DNA of 64,000 bases from Pseudomonas campi (lineage in GTDB: Bacteria; Pseudomonadota; Gammaproteobacteria; Pseudomonadales; Pseudomonadaceae), in NCBI RefSeq assembly GCF_013200955.2, contig NZ_CP053697.2:3038001-3102000 (forward strand), in the 5' to 3' direction. The notes under the pieces are model-generated. The model was not told the DNA's origin and searched no databases. It saw nothing but the letters and a program-made list of their open reading frames with translations. The translations under genes were made by a program, and so were the position numbers. Each line of letters starts with the position of its first letter. Positions within the stretch are counted from its first letter, which is position 1. Below, one piece after another: positions 8,497 to 15,354 of the stretch.

Positions 8497-8630
8497 TTGA
8501 CTCGCTTCGCTCGCCCTGCGGGCCAGCCTGCGGCTGTTACTCCGCTGCGCTCCGTATCTCTTTGCCCACGCAGAAAGTAACCAAAGAGAAAACGCACCCA
8601 ACATCCGGACTTCGCTACGCGAAACGTCTC
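8497..8630 (+). repeat. Dispersed repeat (AAAGTAACCAAAGAGAAA type), copy 3
   Basis: Holds TCGCTCGCCCTGCGGGCCAG, GGCTGTTACTCCGCTGCGCT, AGAAAGTAACCAAAGAGAAA and ACATCCGGACTTCGC in the same order as the 6.1-kb copy plus the inverted half at 6.55 kb. Confidence 0.5.
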
Positions 8631-8687
8631 CTACCTGGCCAATGGCCTGGCTAAAAACGCAATTACAGGCAAATAGCCATTATCTAA

Positions 8688-8703
8688 TGTGATGCAAGTC
8701 ACG
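8688..8703 (+). promoter_or_regulatory. CRP/Vfr-like binding site
   Basis: TGTGA-N6-TCACG, one base from the perfect CRP palindrome TGTGA-N6-TCACA. It lies 78 bp before the start of the 53-aa gene. In Pseudomonas the cognate factor would be Vfr. Confidence 0.5.
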
Positions 8704-8780
8704 CTAATCCACCAGCCAAGGTGTCGACGCCGTCACATTCCTTGCTAGGCTTGCGGTGCAACTAACCAAGGAGTTTTCCG

Positions 8781-8942
8781 ATGAAGGAACAACGGAAATT
8801 TGTCGCGTTACGTGCCCACATTGACGATCTTCTCAAGAACGGAGCCGAGGTAGTCGGGCGCTATCCGTTCACCCTTCGCGTCAATGGACACCTGCTGCGG
8901 GCTCAGCATGGCATGCTGATTGGCTACTCGGCCGCGGCATAG
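8781..8942 (+). CDS. Small conserved-looking protein, 53 aa
   Basis: ATG at 8781 with AAGGAG 7 nt upstream; the product begins MKEQRKFVALRAHIDDLLKN and ends GMLIGYSAAA. No signal peptide or membrane segment; it looks like a small helix-plus-strand cytoplasmic protein. It is a complete transcription unit, with a CRP/Vfr-like site upstream and a strong terminator 42 bp downstream. Its surroundings are repeats, yet it has good codon use and a strong ribosome site. Function unknown. Confidence 0.7.
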   Translation: MKEQRKFVALRAHIDDLLKNGAEVVGRYPFTLRVNGHLLRAQHGMLIGYSAAA

Positions 8943-8983
8943 CCCAAAGCACAGCACGCGAGCAGCTGCACCGCTCGAATTCG

Positions 8984-9021
8984 AAAGCCCCTGACGGCAT
9001 AGCCGCTCAGGGGCTTTTTTT
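8984..9021 (+). terminator. Terminator of the 53-aa gene
   Basis: Stem AAAGCCCCTGA/TCAGGGGCTTT with a T-run, 42 bp after the stop codon. Confidence 0.9.
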
Positions 9022-9032
9022 CATTTCAGCAG

Positions 9033-9125
9033 GTAGCCGGGATATCCACGGTGGAAAACGCTTCGCGGTTTTCCACCGTACGCAGGTTGGCTTTTGTAGG
9101 GTGGACAACGCGCAGCTTGTCCACC
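9033..9125 (+). repeat. REP doublet family A, copy 3 (full, 5' of RAYT)
   Basis: Full doublet with both hairpins, ending 37 bp before the RAYT start. With copy 4 it brackets the transposase gene. Confidence 0.85.
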
Positions 9126-9162
9126 ATGGTTTCCGGCACCAACCGCTCAAGGATGAGCCGCC

Positions 9163-9693
9163 ATGCCCGACTACCGCCGCGCCCGTGTTCCTGGGGCCAC
9201 CTACTTTTTCACGGTGAACCTGCGTGACCGCAGCAGCGATCTGCTGATCCGCGAGATCGACTTGCTACGCAGCACGGTACGCGCCACCAAGGCCCGTCAC
9301 CCCTTTCATATCGATGCCTGGGTGGTGCTGCCTGAACACATGCATTGCCTGTGGACACTGCCGCCTGGTGACGCCGACTTTTCACTGCGCTGGAAGGTCA
9401 TCAAATTCGGCTTCGTTCGACGCCTGCCGGCTACCGAGGCACGCACCAGCACGCAAGACCGGCGCGGCGAACGCGGTATCTGGCAACGCCGCTACTGGGA
9501 ACACCTGATCCGCGACGAGCAGGACTACCAGCGCCATTTCGACTACGTCCACTTCAACCCACTGAAACACGGGCATGTGCAACGGCTGGTGGACTGGCCC
9601 TATTCGAGCTTCCACCGGGCGGTTGCCATGGACCTTTATCCTCAGGACTGGTGTGGCGGCGTGCTGTCAGAAGATGAGGACTTCGGGGAATAG
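9163..9693 (+). CDS. REP-associated tyrosine transposase (RAYT, Y1_Tnp family)
   Basis: A 176-aa protein related to IS200/IS605 TnpA. Visible are the N-terminal GATYFFTVNL strand, the HUH metal-binding motif HMH in VLPEHMHCLW (about residue 65), and the C-terminal block HFDYVHFNPLKHGHV with YSSFH typical of RAYTs; the catalytic Tyr is expected in this block. ATG at 9163 with AGGA upstream. A full REP doublet lies 37 bp before it, and a half REP begins at the stop codon. RAYTs are domesticated single-copy transposases that nick REP sequences bearing GTAG; the flanking repeats fit this exactly. Seen: motifs and flanks. Inferred: mobilisation of the surrounding REPs. Confidence 0.9.
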   Translation: MPDYRRARVPGATYFFTVNLRDRSSDLLIREIDLLRSTVRATKARHPFHIDAWVVLPEHMHCLWTLPPGDADFSLRWKVIKFGFVRRLPATEARTSTQDRRGERGIWQRRYWEHLIRDEQDYQRHFDYVHFNPLKHGHVQRLVDWPYSSFHRAVAMDLYPQDWCGGVLSEDEDFGE

Positions 9694-9733
9694 GTGGCGG
9701 TGGAAAACGCTTCGCGGTTTTCCACCCTACGCA
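9693..9733 (+). repeat. REP family A, copy 4 (half, 3' of RAYT)
   Basis: Only the first hairpin remains (GGTGGAAAACGCTTCGCGG followed by TTTTCCACCCTACG). It overlaps the last base of the RAYT stop codon and joins directly to the decayed second transposase. Confidence 0.8.
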
Positions 9734-10087
9734 CTGCACTTCGTCGCCCAAGCACCTGACCTGGGTAAATGTGTCAGCGGCTTCAAGTCTTTCACTGCAC
9801 GGCAGATCATCGACCATCTACAAGAACGAGGAGCGGAGCGTTTACTGGCTCGACTGCGCTTCGCCAAACGTGCGCACAAGGACGACCGGGTGTACCAGCT
9901 CTGGCAAGAGGGTTCACATGTTGAACTGGTTTACAGCCCTGCAGTGATGAAAGAGAAGCTCGACTACATCCATCACAACCCACTCAAGCGCGGCTATGTA
10001 GACCAGGCAGAGCACTGGCGTTACTCCAGTGCTAGGAGTTACACGGGGCAAGCGGGATTGATTGAGGTTGACCGGTGGGATTCGTGA
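9734..10087 (+). pseudogene. 3' fragment of a second RAYT-like transposase
   Basis: Open frame encoding the C-terminal half of a different Y1_Tnp protein: SGFKSFTARQIIDHLQERG, VYQLWQEGSHVEL, and the family block YIHHNPLKRGYV with WRYSSARSY. The N-terminal part with the HUH motif is missing; the sequence upstream is REP copy 4 and the intact RAYT. It is a relic, and its sequence differs from the intact neighbour, so it belonged to another RAYT group. Confidence 0.75.
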
Positions 10088-10135
10088 CGCAGAGCGTCAC
10101 TGGCTGCATTCCCACGCAGAGCGCGGGAACGATCA
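10084..10135 (+). repeat. Second REP type following the decayed RAYT
   Basis: GACGCAGAGCGTCACTGG, then CATTCCCACGCAGAGCGCGG and GAACG: an imperfect GTTCCCGCG..CGTGGGAA palindrome common in pseudomonads and different from family A. It directly follows the relic transposase, as REPs do in a RAYT module. Confidence 0.6.
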
Positions 10136-10159
10136 GTCGACCAATTTTCGCCTACGCAT

Positions 10160-10194
10160 AAAAAACCCGGCCCTTTGCGAAAAGAGCCGGGTTT
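10160..10194 (-). terminator. Terminator of the csbD-like gene
   Basis: Stem AACCCGGC/GCCGGGTT with a run of six A on the plus strand, which is a U-tract for leftward transcription. Confidence 0.85.
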
Positions 10195-10213
10195 AGCGTC
10201 AGCAGGGACGCTA

Positions 10214-10405
10214 TCAGACCTTGTCGACGGTTTTTTTGATCGCCTCCTTGGCGTCGCCCTTGAGTTGTTGGGCTTTGCCCTTTATTTGCTGAGCATCGCC
10301 TTCGCCTTCAAGACGTGGATTATCGGTGACCTTACCGACAGCCTCTTTGACTTTACCGATGGCTTCGTTGGCATGGCCTTTGATTTTGTCTGTCGTGCTG
10401 CTCAT
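10214..10405 (-). CDS. CsbD family stress protein
   Basis: A 63-aa hydrophilic protein starting MSSTTDKIKGHANEAIGK with the Lys/Ala/Gly-rich repeats typical of the CsbD family (general stress, membrane or osmotic stress proteins of unknown mechanism). The ATG at 10405 follows a strong GGAGGTGTC ribosome site; the longer open frame to 10648 runs through a REP and is not used. It has its own terminator. Nearby MgtC-, Lmo0937- and repeat-rich small secreted proteins suggest a loose stress cluster. Confidence 0.9.
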   Translation of the reverse strand: MSSTTDKIKGHANEAIGKVKEAVGKVTDNPRLEGEGDAQQIKGKAQQLKGDAKEAIKKTVDKV

Positions 10406-10730
10406 GTGACACCTCCTATTTAATGGGTTACGGAGAGTGGAGTGCGCTCGGCCGCAATGGTTTCGTATTTCTGACGAATGAATGGTTGGGGAGGCAAAAT
10501 CGAGCCAGCAGGTAGCCCGGATGTCCACGGCGGAAAGCGCTTCGCGGTTTTCCACCCTACGCAGGTTGGCTTTTGTAGGGTGGGCAACACGAAACTTGTC
10601 CACCCATTGCACGCATCGCCAGGCAACACCCATCGCCCAGCATTCCAACCACGCAGAACAACTGTCTTGCGACTAGGTTTACTTGGACACTAAAGCCCCC
10701 GGTCACACCCCCAACAGGCGAAGGTTCGTT
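10406..10730. other. Intergenic interval with REP doublet A5
   Basis: Divergent promoter region between the csbD-like gene and the membrane protein gene at 10731. Apart from REP copy 5 (10512-10604) nothing gene-like is seen. Confidence 0.6.
10512..10604 (+). repeat. REP doublet family A, copy 5 (full)
   Basis: Full doublet with GTAGCCCGG start, first hairpin (slightly altered, GGAAAGCGC) and second hairpin with GTAGGGTGGGCAACACG. Somewhat more diverged than copies 1-3. Confidence 0.8.
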
Positions 10731-11186
10731 ATGACTAAAAAGATCGATCTGACGATCAACCACGACTACCTCAACCCATTTGCCTCACCAGACACCCCCA
10801 GGCTCAGCCCCGAGCTGGTGGACTACCTGTCGGACAGTGCCTGGTACCACCCCGAGCTGAGCCTGCAGATCCGCTGCCCGGAAGATGAGCGCGACCGCCT
10901 GCAGCAAGCCATCAGCAATACCTTTAGCGAAAAGAGCGAACAGCTCAGAGGGGATATCCGCACCCAGCGGCTGGTGGCCCTGGTGTTATTGGGGTTGGCA
11001 CTCGCCCTGGTGCTGGCAGCCACGGCGCTGGGCATTGAGGGCACCCTCCCTGTGGGTGTCGTGACCGTCACCGCGTGGATGCTGCTCTGGCGCAGCGGAG
11101 AGATATTCTTTCTGGATCTGCGCAGCAGTAACCGGGAGCTGCGCAAGTACCAACGGATTGCCAGCTCAGCGAAGCAGTTCATCTGA
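10731..11186 (+). CDS. Two-TM membrane protein of unknown function
   Basis: A 151-aa protein: about 80 hydrophilic N-terminal residues, two adjacent transmembrane segments (VALVLLGLALALVLAATAL and VGVVTVTAWMLLW), and a basic C-terminal tail. Both termini are therefore probably cytoplasmic. The ATG at 10731 is chosen by its AAGG and hydrophilic start; the longer frame from 10683 has no ribosome site. No family recognised. A deleted REP copy follows the stop. Confidence 0.65.
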   Translation: MTKKIDLTINHDYLNPFASPDTPRLSPELVDYLSDSAWYHPELSLQIRCPEDERDRLQQAISNTFSEKSEQLRGDIRTQRLVALVLLGLALALVLAATALGIEGTLPVGVVTVTAWMLLWRSGEIFFLDLRSSNRELRKYQRIASSAKQFI

Positions 11187-11193
11187 GCCAGCC

Positions 11194-11238
11194 AGTAGTT
11201 CGGACCTCCACGGCGGACAACGCGAAGCCTGTCCACCA
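11194..11238 (+). repeat. REP family A, copy 6 (internally deleted)
   Basis: AGTAGTTCGGACCTCCACGG joined directly to CGGACAACGCGAAGCCTGTC: the outer parts of a doublet with the centre lost. It is followed at 11249-11266 by CGCTCAAGGATGAGCCGC, identical to the RAYT leader just before 9163. Confidence 0.65.
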
Positions 11239-11328
11239 CCCCTGCTGGCACTAGACGCTCAAGGATGAGCCGCTCCCCGAGCCCAACACACAGCGCCCCG
11301 ACCTGCCGTTGTGCCCTCCAGGGCCACG

Positions 11329-11829
11329 CTACGCCTGCTTGTCCTCATTGCCGTCGGGCTTAGGGGCCAGCAACAGCGGCACGACATGCAGAATCAGCAG
11401 CGCCATCAGGGTGCCAAGCACCGCAGTCGCTTCATGACCCAGCCCCACGGCCACGCCGATGGCCGCAGTGGCCCATAACCCGGCGGCAGTGGTCAGGCCT
11501 TGCACATCGGCGATGTCCTGGCCTTTGAGGATGGTGCCTGCGCACAGAAAACCGATCCCGGCGGCTACGCCCTGAATCACTCGGCTCAGGGCATCGTGAC
11601 CCGCGCCTTGCAGCTCCAGGAGCATGACGAAGACACTGGCCCCCAGGCACACCAGCATGTGCGTACGCACACCCGCGGCCTTGCCCTTAGCCTCACGCTC
11701 ATAGCCAAGCCCCCCGCCCAGCAATACGGCCAGGAGCAGACGCAGGGTGGCGCGGGTCAGGTCCTCGACTTGGCCGAGGTCGGAAAACTCGTCCAACAGG
11801 GTCGTCAGCACTCGCTCGGTGAAGTCCAT
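11329..11829 (-). CDS. MgtC/SapB family inner-membrane protein
   Basis: A 166-aa polytopic membrane protein. The conserved MgtC region is clear: LLLAVLLGGGLGYERE, KAAGVRTHMLVCLGAS, then GIGFLCAGTILK and GLTTAAGLWATAAIGVAVG. MgtC proteins help growth at low Mg2+ or acid stress and restrain ATP synthase in some species. The ATG at 11829 has AGGAGAGGCAG upstream; the longer frame to 11901 is unsupported. It lacks the C-terminal ACT-like domain of long MgtC forms. Single-gene unit. Confidence 0.88.
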   Translation of the reverse strand: MDFTERVLTTLLDEFSDLGQVEDLTRATLRLLLAVLLGGGLGYEREAKGKAAGVRTHMLVCLGASVFVMLLELQGAGHDALSRVIQGVAAGIGFLCAGTILKGQDIADVQGLTTAAGLWATAAIGVAVGLGHEATAVLGTLMALLILHVVPLLLAPKPDGNEDKQA

Positions 11830-12039
11830 CTGCCTCTCCTGCGTCGTGCCCCTTAACTCCTCGCCTAGCCACAGCGGACAACGTGCATGTCGGCGCCACA
11901 CAAAACCTTCAGTGCTCAGGAGCGCTTCGCCTGCGCCGTCACCGCGCCAACGCCCCAGGTGCGCACGGCGCCCCCTAGGTGCTGAGCAAAAGCTGCGCGA
12001 CCTTGCTCCCAGGCTGGAGCGCGCGAGCGATCAGCCGTG

Positions 12040-12336
12040 CTAGACGTAAGATTGACCCTTGAACCCTCGGGGCAGGCGCTGCAGCCCCGGCATGTCGGTG
12101 AGCTTTTGCAGCCAGGCTGTGCGCCATTTGCAGGCTTCGTGAAAGGCCTTGGCGACGTGCCGCGCCGCTCTGCGCGCCGTGTTCCGTTCGACTCTGCGAG
12201 CCTCCTGGAAGACGTCGCTACCGCGGCAGTTGCGACATTTCACCTGCGCCACTTCCGTGGTGGTGGCCAGTGCGTCGCCGTGGCGACCGCAGGCCAGATG
12301 CCCGTCGGCCATGTAGTGAGTAACCTGAGTAGCCAT
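12040..12336 (-). CDS. Small protein with CxxC motif
   Basis: A 98-aa protein with a likely zinc-binding half: HLACGRHG and KCRNCRG about 20 residues apart. A basic C-terminal half (RRVERNTARRAARHVAKAF) could contact nucleic acid. ATG at 12336 with AGGAG upstream. Not assigned to a named family; real by ribosome site and composition. Confidence 0.6.
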   Translation of the reverse strand: MATQVTHYMADGHLACGRHGDALATTTEVAQVKCRNCRGSDVFQEARRVERNTARRAARHVAKAFHEACKWRTAWLQKLTDMPGLQRLPRGFKGQSYV

Positions 12337-12437
12337 CTATGAATCTCCTGCGCAGTGAATGCGGTACAGGGCAAGCGCTTGGGCCGCGGGGATAGTCGCG
12401 AGCAGCATGCGCTGCCCGCATAAGGCCAGCCGGCAGT

Positions 12438-12587
12438 TCAACGTACTCGGCGCCCTTGCAGGAACTGGACGAGAAACACCACGACCGCCACGACCAGAAG
12501 GATGTGGATAAGCCCACCCAAGGTGTAAGACGAAACCAGTCCCAGCGCCCAGAGGATTAACAAGATAATTGCGATCGTCATAAGCAT
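12438..12587 (-). CDS. Lmo0937-family small membrane protein, 49 aa
   Basis: Starts MLMTIAIILLILWALGLVSS, then YTLGGLIHILLVVAVVVFLV, ending with a basic tail LQGRRVR: two membrane segments separated by a Gly turn, the pattern of Lmo0937-type proteins. GGAG lies upstream of the ATG at 12587. Homologs are found with stress and envelope genes; function unknown. Confidence 0.8.
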   Translation of the reverse strand: MLMTIAIILLILWALGLVSSYTLGGLIHILLVVAVVVFLVQFLQGRRVR

Positions 12588-12691
12588 GTCGGTATCTCCA
12601 GTCAGTGTGCGGCTCATATCTGCCTGAAGCCAGATTGGGCGCAGCAGTGGCCTCTGGTCTGTTCGCTAGCGAACGCCCGCTGCCACGCAGC

Positions 12692-12743
12692 AGTAGCCTG
12701 GATATCTTTGGCGGAAAACCCTTCGCGGTTTTCCACCCTACGC
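12692..12743 (+). repeat. REP family A, copy 7 (half)
   Basis: GTAGCCTGGATATCTTTGG and the first hairpin GCGGAAAACCCTTCGCGG, TTTTCCACCCTACGCG. The second half is missing. It lies 122 bp before the intact GNAT gene. Confidence 0.7.
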
Positions 12744-12865
12744 GTGGTTGATTGAGGTCGGCGCCGGGATGCGTGACACCGAGCCTCATTACCTGCATTG
12801 CCGAACGATCCACCACGCGGGCGTTACAATGCCGCCATTACCGATGCCCCGGAGCCAGACTCTCG

Positions 12866-13546
12866 ATGTTCACCCTTGTACAGCTGGACACCCCACCGCC
12901 CGAATCCCTGAAAAGCCAGGTGCTGCAAATGGTGGTGGACTACTTCAGCGACATCAGCCCGGTGTCGCTGACACCCAGCAATCCCCTCTACCAGCTGTAC
13001 CAGTACGTGATCGGCTACGAGGTGCACCTGTATCTGCAGGGCATGGACGCAGCCCTGGATACCAGCGCGCGGCTGATCCTGGCCCTGGATGATCAGGACC
13101 CTTCCCAGGTGCTGGGTTTCGCCCTGTACCTGCCGGTCAAGGACGACCCCGAGGCTTGCACCCTGGCCTACCTGGCCGTGCAGGCCAGCCACCGCCGCCA
13201 CGGTATGGCCCGCGCCATGCTGCAGCAGATGATCACCCGCCACCCGCACGCCGAACTGGCCTGCGTGGCGAGCAAGGTGCCGGTCTTCGAGGCCATGGGT
13301 TTTCAGGTGCTGGCGGCGCGTGGCCCGCAGGTGCTGATGAACACCTGGGCGCACAGCTCGGATGGCATGATCGCCGTGCAGGACCTGGCGCCGATCTTCC
13401 AGTCCAAGGAAGTCCGACAGATCCACGCCTACCTGGTGCAGCAGCACGGCAAGAAAGCCATGAGCGACGCAGAGAAAAAGCGCGACCGCCAGCTCGACCA
13501 GATGGCCCGCCAGGCGCAGGCGCTGGTCGACGAGCGCCGCGCCTAG
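12866..13546 (+). CDS. GNAT-family N-acetyltransferase
   Basis: A 226-aa protein with acetyl-CoA-binding motif A, YLAVQASHRRHGMARAMLQQ (about residues 103-122; Q/R-x-x-G-x-A), and a following strand-helix segment SKVPVFEAMGFQVL. The C-terminal extension is charged and helical (SDAEKKRDRQLDQMARQAQA). Substrate unknown. The start at 12866 is supported by the duplicated copy of this region at 8276, which diverges outside the same ATG context. A clear Shine-Dalgarno sequence is lacking. Confidence 0.85.
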   Translation: MFTLVQLDTPPPESLKSQVLQMVVDYFSDISPVSLTPSNPLYQLYQYVIGYEVHLYLQGMDAALDTSARLILALDDQDPSQVLGFALYLPVKDDPEACTLAYLAVQASHRRHGMARAMLQQMITRHPHAELACVASKVPVFEAMGFQVLAARGPQVLMNTWAHSSDGMIAVQDLAPIFQSKEVRQIHAYLVQQHGKKAMSDAEKKRDRQLDQMARQAQALVDERRA

Positions 13547-13871
13547 CGCCTGAACGCTCCCTCACGCCGTCCGCGAGGTAATGCTGCCCCAGAGACTCCC
13601 GCGTCGACTCGGGGTCGGGCTCGCGAAGTTTGCAAGTTCGATATGGTTTGGCTCTATCGGCAGCCTTATCTAGGTCTATTCAGACTTTGCCGGGCCATCC
13701 ATGTAGACCTACCGTTAAAGTCGCTGTCCTTCGGTGTGTCTTTGTGGGTTGTGAGCGAAAGCCCTGGGCTAAGTATTGCTGGAGCATCCCCGGTTAGGGA
13801 GCGGTCCGGGGCCGCGTGCGGTTCATGATTGAGCAACGAAGCCATTTCGTACTCTTGAGTGGAGAAAAATC
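13547..13871. other. Unexplained intergenic stretch, lower GC
   Basis: No supportable gene. The middle (about 13630-13790) has lower GC than its neighbours. It contains a CCCCGG/CCGGGG stem with a 12-nt loop near 13788-13812, followed by GCCGCGTGCGGTTCATG. It could be a mobile-element or structured-RNA remnant; I could not match it to a known class. Confidence 0.35.
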
Positions 13872-14135
13872 ATGATTGCCAAGAACCTCTTAACAGCCCT
13901 CGCGACGCTGGTCATCGTCGGCGGCGCGCCGTGGCTAGCGATGCCCAGCTATGCAACAGAGCAGGCCGATGAGCGGCAGGAGTCACGCGACACCAAGCAG
14001 GAAGGACGCGACGCGGCCAGAGAAACCAAGGAAGAATGCAAGGAGGGCGATGAGTCGAGCCGCGCAGAATGCCGTCAGGACAAGCGCGACACCAAGCAGG
14101 ATACGCGCGACACCGCCCGCGACATCAAGTACTGA
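13872..14135 (+). CDS. Small secreted protein with repeated RDTKQ motifs
   Basis: An 87-aa protein with a signal peptide (LLTALATLVIVGGAPWLA, likely cut after SYA near residue 28). The mature part is highly charged, repeating RDTKQ/RDTAR, with two cysteines (EECKEG, AECRQD) that may form a disulfide. GGAG precedes the ATG. Probably periplasmic; function unknown. Confidence 0.75.
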   Translation: MIAKNLLTALATLVIVGGAPWLAMPSYATEQADERQESRDTKQEGRDAARETKEECKEGDESSRAECRQDKRDTKQDTRDTARDIKY

Positions 14136-14145
14136 TAGCCAGCAG

Positions 14146-14189
14146 CCTGGGTATTCAGGGTGGGCAACCTGCTCGCGGTTCCCACCCCA
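14146..14189 (+). repeat. REP family A, copy 8 (degenerate)
   Basis: AGCAGCCTGGGTATTCAGGG, then GGGCAACCTGCTCGCGG and TTCCCACCCCAC keep the outline of the first hairpin with many changes. Confidence 0.45.
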
Positions 14190-14213
14190 CAACAAACCGA
14201 TACTTTCCAGTGC

Positions 14214-15065
14214 TCAAGGCGCACCGAACAGCGCCGTCCAGTAGATCCCCGCATCACTCTTCGGGTCGACCGCATAGGCGGCGCCCAGCTCGCTGAACTG
14301 CGCAGCCATCAGGTTGGCGCAGTGACCGGGGCTGGCCAGCCAGCCGTCGACCACCTTGCGCGCGCCATCCAGCCCGGCGGCGATGTTCTCGCCGACCTGC
14401 TGGCCGCTGTAGCCGGCCAGCTCGGCGCGGTCACCGGGGGTGCGGCCGTCGCGGTCACGGTGGTCGAAGAAGTTGCCATTGGCCATCGCCCGGCTATGGC
14501 TCTCGGCCGTACTCGCCAGCGTGGCGTTCCAGGCCAGTGGAGCGGCAGCCGCGAAGGGTTGTCCGCCACATTGGCGCGCCTGGGCGCGGGCGGCGTTGAT
14601 CTGCTCCAGCAGCTTCTGCCCTTCGGCCTGCCAATCGCCCAGGCGACCGCCGAGCAGTGGCCGCGCCAGCACGATGCGCCAGTCGCGGTCCAGACGGCTC
14701 ACGCCGATATCGACGAACTGCGGATCGAGCACCACCTGGCAGAAGCTCTCGCGCAGGGCCTGCATGGCCGATTGCGCATCGCGCGGGCCGGACAGGCTGA
14801 TGGCCTGCACGTTGACCATCGGATAGCTGGCGCGGGCCAGCGAGCCCTGCAGGTCGGCGCTACCGGTGGCCGGCAGCACCAAGCGCGGATCGGCGGCCAG
14901 GGGTGGCAGCTCGGCCGAAGCCTGGCCGGCACAGCGCTGCACCTGGCTGCGGTAGGCGTTGATCGAATCGACCAGTTGCGCCTCTTCGGCCGCTCCCGCC
15001 GTGGCAGCCAACAGCAGGTCCAGCGACAGGGCGACGAGATACGGAATGAATGACGTGACGCGCAT
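14214..15065 (-). CDS. CAP-domain (SCP-like) secreted protein
   Basis: A 283-aa exported protein with an N-terminal signal peptide ending at GAAEEA. The C-terminal half is a CAP/SCP domain: NATLASTAESHSRAMANG, NFFDHRDRDGRTP, GENIAAG, and SPGHCANLM before FSELGAAY. The N-terminal half begins with a similar LVDSINAYRSQ helix but lacks the CAP signature, so it may be a degenerate repeat. ATG at 15065 with GGAG upstream. Bacterial CAP proteins are extracellular or periplasmic with mostly unknown roles. Confidence 0.85.
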   Translation of the reverse strand: MRVTSFIPYLVALSLDLLLAATAGAAEEAQLVDSINAYRSQVQRCAGQASAELPPLAADPRLVLPATGSADLQGSLARASYPMVNVQAISLSGPRDAQSAMQALRESFCQVVLDPQFVDIGVSRLDRDWRIVLARPLLGGRLGDWQAEGQKLLEQINAARAQARQCGGQPFAAAAPLAWNATLASTAESHSRAMANGNFFDHRDRDGRTPGDRAELAGYSGQQVGENIAAGLDGARKVVDGWLASPGHCANLMAAQFSELGAAYAVDPKSDAGIYWTALFGAP

Positions 15066-15354
15066 GAACAGCTCCCTCGACATGACTGCGCACATGATGC
15101 GCGATTACGCGCATTTGCGAACCCCATACGGGCGCAGATCGTGCGCGAGCGGGTCGGGAGGCTGCGTAGGGTGCGTCGTGTGCACCACAAACCCCATGAG
15201 GGCACCCTGGCAAAGGCATCCTGATCAGACCGACGCTCAAAAGATCCTCAACAGCTGCTTAGCGATTTACTCGCCAACCGACTAAGGTGTCGACGTCCCG
15301 GACAGGCATGACCTACCCGCCGTCCGGCCACCCAACCCGCCAAGGAAGCTTGTC

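Larger units (their letters stand above)
8202..8780. other. Intergenic interval with gene remnant, REP and repeat
   Basis: No intact gene. In order: a truncated duplicate of the GNAT gene 5' end (8231-8341), REP doublet A2 (8342-8436), a dispersed repeat (8497-8630), and a promoter region with a CRP/Vfr-like site serving the small gene at 8781. Confidence 0.6.

Noticed and set aside
13780..13830. Group II intron domain V
   Set aside because: GCGTGCGGTTCATG hints at it, but no proper domain V pairing, no intron 5' end and no reverse transcriptase were found.
6398..14189. CRISPR array from the recurring hairpin repeats
   Set aside because: Repeats are about 93 bp, irregularly spaced, variably truncated and lie near a RAYT; no spacers of constant length and no cas genes.
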